Assembly (NCBI GenBank): GCA_021234155.1
Contig: JAJEKV010000079.1
Location: 248,001-312,000 of the forward strand
From: Isoetes taiwanensis
Lineage: Eukaryota > Streptophyta > Lycopodiopsida > Isoetales > Isoetaceae
Direction of reading: 5' to 3'
DNA length: 64,000 nucleotides
Shown here: piece by piece, positions 22,530 through 32,200 of the stretch
How positions within the stretch are numbered: position 1 is the stretch's first letter
Layout: each line of letters opens with the position of its first letter
The notes under the pieces: model-generated
The model's input: only the letters and a program-made list of their open reading frames with translations
Told to the model about the DNA's origin: nothing
The model's database searches: none
Made by a program: the position numbers and the translations under genes

Positions 22530-22760
22530 CAAGCTTTCCGTTGTCATCTAGAAAGAGATATTAGTAAACCTGATCATCTATTCCCACTTTAAGATCTACA
22601 AATCATCCAAATTCTACATCAGAAGAGGCCTTTATCATACTCAAAGACCAACTTGTCTTATTAGAGCTTATACTGAGCCATACTAGCATCTGCGTTTCCA
22701 TTGACACAGAAGCGGCACAGAAGAAAACAAACTTGACTGGAAACGTGGATTTGATAAGTA
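22530..22760. repeat. Diverged copy of a tRNase Z intron segment
   Basis: Words such as TTCCCACTTTA, CCTTTATCATACTCAAAGAC, GAGCCAT and GGAAACGTGGAT align in order with 32550-32735, which is intronic sequence of the tRNase Z gene in unit 2. Identity is clearly lower than between the tandem units, so this is an older duplication or a shared dispersed repeat. Confidence 0.6.
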
Positions 22761-23440
22761 ATGGAAAGCCATTACAGAAATGCAGAGTTTAGATGATAAA
22801 TAAAGGACGCCTCACCACATCTTATACAAAGTCAAACGATCCAATCCTCTCAGAAACCAGAATCTGAAGAAGTTGTCGACCACGTTTGTTTAGCCTCATC
22901 TGAATTAAGACTGCATCATTTAAATACCTCCATATGAACATTTTCAAGACTTTTTTAGTGTTTTATGAAGCATTATCTTGATTTTAGAAACGTGAAGCCA
23001 TCCCTGCAACGTATACTAGAGGGATATCATAGTAAAGCTTTTGTCAATATGAAGCTTGAATTTTCAGAAAGTAGCCGCAACACTTATGTTATTCGCTTGT
23101 GAAGATTTTGCTGATCTAACTAAATAAGAATTTAATGATCTTCTACTTATGAAGATGTTTTTGAAGACCCAGTAGCCTCACTGAATTGGTATATGCATAA
23201 GAGTAGTAAGGATGTTATTGCATAACTATAAGAGAATTACATTTGGGTCTTTGCAAGTTTGAATTTAACAATACAGAATTGTTGAAAGAGCACATTGGAT
23301 ATTTGTAACAGCAATTAGAATGGAATCTGCAGCCAATTAGATTTATTTTATTTTTTCCATCCAATAGTGCTTTATTAACTAACAGGCGTTTATTTGTATT
23401 TTTGTAATCCAATCTGGATTTATTAACCACAGTCAAGGCC
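22761..23440. other. Chitinase 3' flank, no gene seen
   Basis: AT-rich sequence with only short ORFs downstream of the chitinase stop codon. It is collinear with 52430-53105. Confidence 0.5.
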
Positions 23441-23444
23441 TTAT

Positions 23445-24588
23445 TTAAGCACAGCCAAGGTTGCTGCCAGGGTCAACACCCAATCTGCTGCACAAATCTC
23501 TATAGTAACTGATACGGTTTGAAGCTGCAGCTGTTTCAGTGCCCTGTCCACATTCATAACCGCCGTTTATGATGCGAATAGTCTGCCCAAATCCAGAACC
23601 CCCAACAATGGCTTGATGGCAAGAACCAGAGCTGGAAGGACTCTGCATCCAAAACCAAAGAGATGCCTTGAACGAAGCGCCGGAATCTTGCTCCAACAGA
23701 TCTGGATTGTTAAGCAAGTTCAAACCCAAGTAGCTCCCTGCAGCACCGTAGTTATAATTCCTGACACAGATCTTAAACTCATCAGTACAACCATTTCTTC
23801 TTGTTACATCTATTTATATTTTTGAATTGGGTACCTACCAAGACAACTGAAGAGGCCCTCGGCCGTAATAGCTCTTACCAGAAGCACACGGGTATTGGGT
23901 ATTGGAGCTATCACAGTAGTTAGATCCGGGGCTTATCTCTCTGATATATTGCAGGCCTGTCAAATCCAACAGAATCCAACAAAACGTTTAGTCTAACATA
24001 GGCTTACTTACTGCAGTCAAATAAAAAAAAAAATAACAGAACATAGAAACCTCCTGTTTCCAGTTTGACGTTAGCAAGGAAGGCAGCGACCTCTCGTTTC
24101 TGATCGGCAGAGCTGCCGGAAGTGCCGAATCCGGCGAAGGAATTAGCAGCAGAAATGAAAGCGTTATAACTATAGAAAGAGTTCATGTATGGAAAAAAGG
24201 CACTGAAAGTGGAGCTGCTGATTATACTGCCCACCCCACTTCCAGTTGTTGTTGGAGTACATTGGCTCTGGCAACCAGCACCACAGTAGTCAGTGGTAGA
24301 ACCACAGTAGCCATATTGGCTGCAGCAAAGGTTGTTGGCACATACAGCCCCCCCTCCCTGGCTGCCACATCTCCCACTACTAGTAGTGCCACATTGGCTC
24401 TGGCATCCACTGCCACAATACGCGCTTGTCGATCCGCACCACCCGTATTGGCTGCAACACAGTTTGTTCGCGCACACCGCACCTCCCGCCTGCGAACCGC
24501 ATTGTTGCGCATGTCCTCCACTTAGGAGCATGCTCAACATCACCACCACCATCACCACCACAAGTACACATCTCTTTGGCCTCACCAT
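23445..24588 (-). CDS. Secreted GH19 chitinase with two hevein domains, copy A
   Basis: Three exons fit GT-AG splicing: 24588-24051, 23956-23839 and 23760-23445, giving about 323 residues. A second in-frame ATG at 24609 is possible, but [12 protein letters not shown] starts a better signal peptide (ending GGHAQ). Two 8-Cys hevein domains (SQYGWCG and SQYGYCG loops) are followed by a Thr/Ser/Gly linker and a compact GH19 domain: [18 protein letters not shown], then ETGG across the first splice into [23 protein letters not shown] across the second, and INGGYECG near the C-terminus. The catalytic Glu of the family HETGG motif is present, but the preceding His is Leu (KLETGG). GH19 enzymes hydrolyse chitin in the apoplast or vacuole as pathogen defence; two-hevein GH19 proteins resemble the nettle lectin precursor type. 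It lies divergent from H-DPBB at 26953. Confidence 0.88.
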
Positions 24589-24660
24589 ATCCAATTCAAT
24601 CCAATCCAATTCAATTCAATTCAATTCTTTCTCGCTGTGTAAGATGATCTCCGTAATGGG

Positions 24661-24668
24661 TATTTATA
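24661..24668 (-). promoter_or_regulatory. TATA box of the chitinase, copy A
   Basis: TATAAATA on the reverse strand, 73 bases before the chosen ATG, is followed by CCCATTACGGAGATCATCTT. This is nearly the leader of the H-DPBB gene (CCCATTATGGAGGTCATCTT), pointing to a common core promoter. Confidence 0.75.
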
Positions 24669-25559
24669 GGAGAAGGAGAAGCATTTGCACCTTCCTTCCT
24701 TCTTCTTAGTCGATGATGAATTATAAAACAACTCTAACTCTTACCGGCTTGCAATAATAATTGTGCATGATTACTTGCATCTTGACTTTCATAACCTACT
24801 TTAGAATATGAAATTGATATGAGGGAAGTGTACCAATCCTCTTCAACTAGATTCTAGGCGTAGTATATGGAGGAGTTTTACGGTTAGATAAACAACAACA
24901 TCAATTTGGCAAACGAGCCCTTCTCGAACAAATAAGTGTTTTTTCAATTTGAAGAATCTCCGAAGAATCCTTGAAAATGGGTATTAACATGTGTCTATAA
25001 CTAGTTGGTGTTTCGCAAATTATTTAGGTATTAACAAATCCAAATTATATTGCAATTAGCTTGAGTTGGTCGTCTCATACGTGGATGTACTTTATTGCCA
25101 TTTTGAAACTATACCAAAGCATGAAGTTTGTGGACCAAGTCGTCTCTCATTGATTTAAAAGGGCAATAAGGAATGGCTAGCCACTATATTCATGTCTATG
25201 CCAAATTTGTCAACAAACTTTTAGACATACACACATAAGATGCTTCTAATTTTACTACTTGCAACTCACCTCATATATTCTCCTCCAATTGCAACCCACA
25301 CACTTTAATATCTTTGGTACGTGTCACATGAATTTTCGTGGTTACGTGATGAATCTTGATGTCAAATTCACTTGCTCTATCTTTACATGTGTGAAGTAAA
25401 GTTTGTATGTACATAAATTCATCATTTTTAGTACCACTAAAAAGGTACCACCCCATGCCGCCATCGGATTCGCCCATACTACGGCTCTCGTATGGCCAAC
25501 GCACGACCACAGTGCGAATACACTTAGAAATGATTGATCGCGTAATATTTGTAATCATA

Positions 25560-25620
25560 TACCCTATGATTTGCAATGATTACCAATCCCGTTGATACAG
25601 AGACTTGAACCTCCATAAAA
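25560..25620 (-). repeat. tRNA-derived (SINE) B-box fragment
   Basis: The reverse strand carries GGAGGTTCAAGTCTCTG, a B-box-like word, in otherwise AT-rich intergenic DNA. No clear A box remains. Confidence 0.3.
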
Positions 25621-25734
25621 GAAGAACTTGAAGAGTCCTCTGACTAAACCCCTAATACCTATACATGCTTCAGAATGGAAACATTTTCTTAGCCCCTTGT
25701 TTTCTTGTTTTTATTCGACTCCTCTTGTACATCA

Positions 25735-25905
25735 ATGGCATAGAGAGTAACATAGAGAGTAAAGAATGTGGAGAATGAAGAGATAGAGGGAGAATAAAGA
25801 GAGTGATAGAGAGAACAGAGAAACAAAATATAGAAATATGAAAGAGAATATGAAGAAAAAAAAACACTAGAGAGAGAATAAGATGTATAAAGAAAAGAAA
25901 AGAAT
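25735..25905 (+). repeat. Purine-rich (GA) tract
   Basis: About 170 bases rich in AGAGAG/GAATAAAGAG words. It generates a hydrophobic pseudo-ORF on the other strand. It is conserved without change in copy B (55390-55550). Confidence 0.75.
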
Positions 25906-26179
25906 AAAAAGATGATTTGGAACACATAAAACAATCAGATATAGCATCTGGGGCAATTCATAGTGCATTGGCACACAGGTATATATATATTATTGATCCA
26001 CCTGGGTTATTTTGCTACATATTCTAAACGAGATGCACCTTGGACTAGCACAATCGTCGATTCGTCGATCCTACGACCCAGATCGTATGTTGGGGCCTGT
26101 GAGCACCTCTCGTTTCGCTTATAGTCATTTATGATTGAAGGCGCCTATGATTTTGAAATATAAAATACGATTTCACCTA

Positions 26180-26316
26180 TTTGAGGGAATATCGAACCTC
26201 TATGCGGCTTTGCCTAAGATTTTAGAATATGATATACGGGGGCTCGAACCTCTACCAAAATAACTCAATGTCCTAATAAGACTATTTTAACCAATATACC
26301 CAGCGAGCTAATGTGA
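26180..26316 (-). repeat. Au-like/tRNA-derived SINE fragment
   Basis: The reverse strand reads TTAGCTCGCTGGG (A-box-like), then GGTTCGAGCCCC (perfect B box) about 60 bases later, ending in an AT-rich tail. It lies in the spacer between the divergent chitinase and H-DPBB genes and recurs at about 55820-55955. Confidence 0.5.
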
Positions 26317-26895
26317 TTACTTTTTATCTTAAATCTCTATTTTATTTTTTTTTTTATAACAACCCATTCAATTATTTAAAGGATATATGCTCGATGGTGT
26401 GAGGAATTGTTATTTTTTACATCCATATCAAATCCCCAATCCCCTGTTATTTTGCTACATATTGCCACATTTATACCATCCATCTTTAGGACAGAACTCA
26501 ACAAAGTACGTCCTTATAGAGGCTCAAACTTGAGACTACACTAGTGGATTAACCAACGTGGCTAGTGGCTAGACCCCCCATAGTATAAAAGCTTGAATAA
26601 TACTTAAATAAATTTGAACAAAGCACAATTAATGGGTAAAATAAGGTACGGTATTAGAAAGTGGACAACTTGCAAAATTGAGATTGTTATTCATAATGAA
26701 CTCCCTCATGTTATACATACGATATGCATGGTCACTATCTCAATCCTATATTCTAAAGTTGAGTATATGAAAGTCAAAATGGAATCAATCATGTAGATAT
26801 ACTATCACAAATTTCGGTATGGACTTAGACTTGTTCCTCTTTTTCATCATCAATTAAGAAGATGACAGGGAAGGTGCAAATGCTTTTCTATGTCA

Positions 26896-26903
26896 TATAA
26901 ATA
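26896..26903 (+). promoter_or_regulatory. TATA box of H-DPBB copy 2
   Basis: TATAAATA about 50 bases before the ATG at 26953, in a leader identical to that of copy 1. Confidence 0.75.
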
Positions 26904-26952
26904 CCCATTATGGAGGTCATCTTTACCATAGGAAGGTGAGTTGAATTGAGAG

Positions 26953-27798
26953 ATGGCAATGCCGAAGTGTTGTGTACTTGTGAGTGTGGTGCTATTTAAC
27001 ATGCTCCTCATTGGAGGATATGCACAGCAATGCGGGTCACAAGCCGGAGGTGCATTATGTGCCAATAATCTGTGTTGTAGCCAATATGGATGGTGTGGAT
27101 CCACAAATGCCTATTGTGGTACTGGATGCCAAAGCCAATGTGGCTCTACTACTAGTGGGCGATGTGGTACTCAAGGAGGGGGTGCTTTATGTGCTAATAA
27201 CCTTTGCTGCAGCCAATATGGTTATTGTGGTTCTACCTCTGCTTACTGTGGCACTGGATGCCAAAGCCAATGCAGTGGTTCGAGCAGTGGTGGCACGAGC
27301 AGTGGTGGCACCGGACAGGCGACTTACTATAGTCCATATGTTCGTAAGTAGACGTTGATTTGAGATCTATTCTTTTTTCTATTACTTCAACGATAAAGTT
27401 CAATTGAATTTTTTTAATGCCTCTAGCTTCTGCATGCTATGGATATGATACTAGCCCATTTCCATCTGGCAACCTCATAGCTGCGGCAAGTTCAGACCTC
27501 TACAACACTGGCATCTGTGGTGCCTACTATGAGGTCACTTGTAAGGGCGCAGTTTCAGGATCAGGAGGTTGCACCAGCAACCCGACTATCACTGTCAGAG
27601 TTGTGGATCGTTGCCCTGGTTGCAATGCAAACTCTTTTGATCTTTCATATGAAGCTTTCTCTCAAATTGCGGATGTTAATGTTGGGAGGATCAATATTTC
27701 TTGGCGCAAGTAAGATTTTAAATTTGTAACTAAAATCATAATGGTAGGATTCAAATTCATGGTTCTAAAGCTTGGGCGCCTTTGTTTGTAGGTTGTGA
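26953..27798 (+). CDS. Secreted double-hevein + double-psi beta-barrel protein, copy 2
   Basis: Exons 26953-27343, 27427-27709 and 27792-27798 join in frame to about 226 residues. This is the best-preserved copy. Signal peptide, two hevein domains and the EG45/PNP-like barrel are as in copy 1. The Ser/Gly linker is five residues longer (GGTSSGGTG) through a 15-base duplication. Exon 2 differs from copy 1 at a few residues ([19 protein letters not shown]). An 8-base duplication (GATCCAAT) after the stop in exon 3 separates units 2 and 3 from unit 1 but does not affect the proposed product. The gene is divergent from the chitinase and faces a tRNase Z gene on the opposite strand. Confidence 0.88.
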
Positions 27799-27989
27799 TC
27801 ATAGATCCAATGATCCAATAAGGCCTGAGAACTTGTGGCCATTCAACTTGCTTATATAGCTAGTAGCTTTCTAGACAATTATTGTAGAACTAAATACCAA
27901 TAAGATACCTAGATTTGGTATTGGTTAAACAATCTTAAATTCATGTCTCCCTTTCCCTCTCCCTCTCTTGCATCAGCCACATGCTCCAT

Positions 27990-28053
27990 TTGTTTCTCAT
28001 CTCTTGTGCTATACGGCAAGAGATTATTTTATATCGTATAGCATGAGAAACAA
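27990..28053. repeat. Nested hairpin absent from the duplicated blocks
   Basis: Outer arms TTGTTTCTCAT / ATGAGAAACAA (27990-28000, 28043-28053), then TGCTATACG / CGTATAGCA (28007-28015, 28035-28043), with CTCTTG / CAAGAG able to form an alternative pairing. The surrounding ~124 bases are present in units 2 and 3 but missing at the start of both 20-kb blocks (about 6108 and 36150). Confidence 0.75.
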
Positions 28054-28210
28054 TGAAAGATAATAATCTCGTGTTGCTTAACAAGGCCATTAAGGGGCCA
28101 GAAAAAATAAAATGTCAAAAATCACATTGGCCACGACCAAATCGTTCGAGCCTATTGTCTTCGAGCCTATTGTCATGCTTTTGCAAATTTGAAAGCTTTC
28201 GGCCAGACTT

Positions 28211-28336
28211 CACTACTACTGGATTTCCCTTATATGTTTGCCTATGATGTTTCACTACTACTGGATTTCCCTTATATGTTTGCCTATGATGTTTCACTAC
28301 TACTACATTTCCCTTATATGTTTGCCTATGATGTTT
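28211..28336 (+). repeat. 42-bp tandem repeat, three units
   Basis: Three units of 42 bases start at 28211, 28253 and 28295 (CACTACTACTGGATTTCCCT...). There are two units at about 6247-6330 and about 36280-36370, and three in unit 3. As 42 is a multiple of three, the reverse strand has a short ORF with a KHHRQTYKGNPVVV repeat; it has no other sign of being a gene. Confidence 0.85.
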
Positions 28337-29271
28337 CTGTACTATAATGCTAACAGGCACCACCTCACTGCCATGCCCAAGGTCACGGGTTCAACATTTC
28401 GTTGTGAAAGTGGTCGTCATCATTGTATGTGTACAAATGTGAGGGCAAGTCCCATCTGGGTGTGTGCCCCATAAGCTCACGGCTTCTCGTGCACGTTAGG
28501 AATGTATCTATCTATCTATCTTCTCCTCGACACAATGCAAATTATCATGTAATATTAAGCAACATCAATAATCTTCTACAAGAGCTTTGCAGTACTAAAA
28601 GGATAGTGTTCCAATTAGATTTTATAGCATATGCATAAATATTTGGTTTGTGTCCTAAATATTAAATTCCTATACAAAGCAATCATAAGTGCATTGGGCT
28701 AGTTTTTATCGGATCTTAATTTCTAACCGATGTCAATACTCTAACTGGTAACCCCGAAGTGGCATTGTAAAATCTTACAACTAAACGAATGCATTTCAAA
28801 TTCATTCATATTAATATAGGCTCTAAAGAAAGTGCATTGCGTTGCTCTTTAAAGAGAGGACACAGTGGTTTGGAAGTCTACATTGCACATTACACTTTTT
28901 AAAAAAGAATTATGCAATGCCACCATTATAATTATGTATAGCACTGCCCACCCAACTAGGACAGCAATGGGCCATTTAGAAGCCCACATCCTATTTTGTG
29001 GTCTTACTCTTCAGTTATTGAACTACTAGCCAGAGGGGAACCTCAACATAAAGGATGGTTTTCATATATTGCAAGCTGACCTTACAACTGTCCCACCCAA
29101 CTCTGCTCTGTGTGCTGTTTTTCTCATTCTATTGGACATCAAGAAAAAGAATGATTAGCATCTGAAACAGGTAAAATGGTACCTGTCCAAGGTCACCTTC
29201 AACATAGGTCCGGGAAGAATGGCCAACATCTCGGTATAAAGATGATAAAAAAAGCCAGCAAAAAGAAATTA

Positions 29272-32200
29272 TCATTCTTCATATACGCCTTCGTCCCCCG
29301 TTACCTCATCTCTAAAAAGAATCTTTAGTGCAGGCAACAACTTTGGAAGCATAGGCAAATCAGCCAAGTTTACACTCATCATATCAAAGGCAATACAAGT
29401 TTTATCATCATAACTATCATCGAAAACTGGAATCTTTGGATATCGCTGGCTGAAATGCGTCAAAATAGTCCTGTAAGCACCCGCAGCATTCCCTGCCTCC
29501 ACAGCTTCACTTGTTAGGCTGTGCTTTTTTGCAAGTGCTTCTTCACTCATACCGTCATCAAATGTAGCCTATAAAGACATTGAGATATGTTAACGGTGTT
29601 AAGGACCTTATTACATACCAAACTTCAACACACATTACCTCATGAATAAAAACCGTCGCATTTTTAGATGCTTCAACGAACTCCTTGCAAGGTCTAGTGT
29701 CACCTGAATATGCTAATTTCCATCCTAACAATTCGCTTCCACTAGTTGTCTTACCTTCTGCTTCTATAACCACGGCAAAGGCGTGGGGGCAATGAATAAC
29801 AGGAACACTATGCAAACTCTTCAAACCCATTGCTAGCAAGGCACTATTCAGTTTCTCCCTTCCTAACCCATCAACACCTGTCCTTATATGAAAGCCTGGG
29901 AGAGTCCAGTAGTTACGCATCTGTCCTTTCATGTAGCTATTATCATTAGTTCTATCACCAATGAGAAACCGACTAGAAATGTCACTTCTAACTTCATCTA
30001 CAACGAGACTTTCTGATGCGGATGCTAAGCATACTCCACTGTCTTGTTGACTTATATTTCTTTGCGCCTCCTCAGCATACATATTATCTGCTTCAAAGGT
30101 CGTTTGACTGCAATCCAAAAACTCGTATGACAGCTCCTCAAGCCTTGCATAGGCTTCTAGAAAACGTTTAAGCAACTTCGGACCAATAACCAGTATTGGC
30201 TCTAACCTGTTCTGCTTCTCCAATAAGATCTTTCGGGCTGAAAGTATGCGGGCCAAACCAGCATGGTGATCAGCATGTATATGTGAAATCCAAACACATC
30301 TCAGCCTAGACACAACGACATCGGCTTCGAGTTCACCAAACCTGACAAACATATTTAGCATGTGAGTTTTGTAGAAATGAACTCCAAAGGCATTTGTTGA
30401 TCCATAAGTACCTTCTTTTAAGCTGTGCATAGGTACCTTCGCCACAGTCAAGAAGCATTCCCCCATGGTGAAACAGATGCACGTAAATGGCACTTACATT
30501 GCGATACTTTGATGGTTGAGAAGAACCTGTACCCAAAAAGACAATCTCCATTTCTTCCCTGCTAGCTCCTTTCAAACATTGTGGAAGGTTTTCTGTTTTA
30601 ACATGCAAAGGATCTGAAGCATGACCAGAACTCAAAGCTCTTTAATCTGCTCGGCTCGCTGATCACATCAGGGACTTCATCTACCATGTCTTCAATGATC
30701 TTTTTGATACTAAACTTTTCGGGGATTGACAATTTGTCAAATCCAAGAGATGCCAAAGGACGTAAACGGAACTGCAAAGCATGTCCATCCATATCATCAG
30801 CGTGTTTCAAGTAGAAACTAATGGCACTGTCTATTGGGGTAAGAAAAAAAAAAAGAGAACGAAGTTTCTACCTTCAGCATATTCTCTGCTTGGACTGTGT
30901 AGGTGCCAGCAGAAGTGACCTGTACTTGGAATTTGAAGACAATGAGATGATATATAAAAGGGGTCAAAGTATTATATTGAGTACCTGTACTGCTATGTCC
31001 TCGTCTTGTTTTAAAGGCTGCTTTTCCAACTCGCTTAATACATTTTCCAATTGTAATGCAGAGATGGGAAAAACGTGTGGGCAGATATAGTTTAGCCTCG
31101 TTAGAATTCTTGCACTTGACTTTAGTACTGGAGATGAATTATTAGAACTGCTCAGAAAATGCAAAAATGTAAGAAACCCGGGCAATCAATAATATACTAG
31201 AAAACTTAGTTCCCTTACCAACCATGACCAGCCAAAATATGTTGGGCAGCACCAAACTTAAGCATCCAGTCCCGGTATCTAGAATCATTTACAACACAAG
31301 CAGGGCTAATATGGACCAAGCACGTCACATTCTTGGAGCCATTGTAGAAGTCAGAAAAGTTATCCGATGCCAGCAATGATGGTATATGTGACTGTGTGGG
31401 ACAATCAACAAGGACCAATATGGGGCCAGGCGAAGAAGGTTCCATTACATCACTTGGGTAAATCTGTACAGAGAAACTGGAAACCCATTAACCATTATCA
31501 GCAAATCCACACATTTTAGAACTACTATTCTTACTACTTGAAGCACAGACAGACCGTTCTCTTTCCATCATCCGACATAACAGAGTGGCCATCCTGAAGT
31601 CTACCATATTTTTGACCTCGTCTAAGTCCTAATGCAGCGGCCTTAGCAGGATCAAACTTCCCTTTGACTTCTGGCAGCTCACAGACATAAACCACAGAGA
31701 TGTCCCCACCCTTGAACCCTTCAACTTCATTTGCGGCAACATATGATTCTATTCCTGTGCATAATCTTTTGGCACCTACAATTTTATATTGCAATTTGTC
31801 TCAGAACAACATCGTTATCAATTTGGAAAAGAGCCATCAAACTTCAAGAATCTTAATCAAGCAAGAAACTTCAACATACGTTTGCCATCATCTTCTTGGG
31901 CATCCTTTTCTGACTGCCGATTATCATTGCCTTCAGGCATCAGCAAAGCAGCAGAAATCTTGACCATTTCCTCCTCTAATACAACATCCCTACTATTTCC
32001 TTCATGTGCACCATCATCCTTATGCGATTGTGGAAGTCCTTTCCCAAAACTGTGTGTGTGGAAGACTGAAGCATTTGGTAAGAATGTGGACATTGCATCC
32101 ACCAAATATTGAAGATCAGAAGGCCCCCAAATATTCACCTGCAGAAGACAAACATATTTCAACAATGTGACATCATATCCATAAACAGGTGGACCCCCCT

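Larger units (their letters stand above)
6094..26672 (+). repeat. 20-kb duplicated block, copy A
   Basis: This block recurs collinearly at 36138-56303. It contains a tRNase Z 3' fragment split by a transposon, unrecognised exons, a small secreted ORF, the chitinase, and the intergenic region to the next H-DPBB gene. Both copies lack about 124 bases (a nested hairpin) present at about 27957-28080 in unit 2, so they descend from one allele. Confidence 0.9.

Noticed and set aside
24222-24525. ORFs antisense or out of frame over hevein exons (also at 310-669, 26984-27358)
   Set aside because: They are shadow frames of the cysteine-rich hevein coding sequence, which has the clear domain signature in another frame.
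25670-25934. Hydrophobic reverse-strand ORFs at 25670-25934 (and 55319-55609)
   Set aside because: They translate a GA-rich tract; two overlapping frames are both open, a sign of composition and not of a gene.
28115-28363. Reverse-strand ORF with KHHRQTYKGNPVVV repeats
   Set aside because: It is explained by a 42-bp minisatellite with a period divisible by three; copy number varies and no promoter or homologue is seen.
29558-30493. Single 311-codon ORF
   Set aside because: It starts inside an upstream exon and reads through an intron at each end; the supported exon is 29639-30341.
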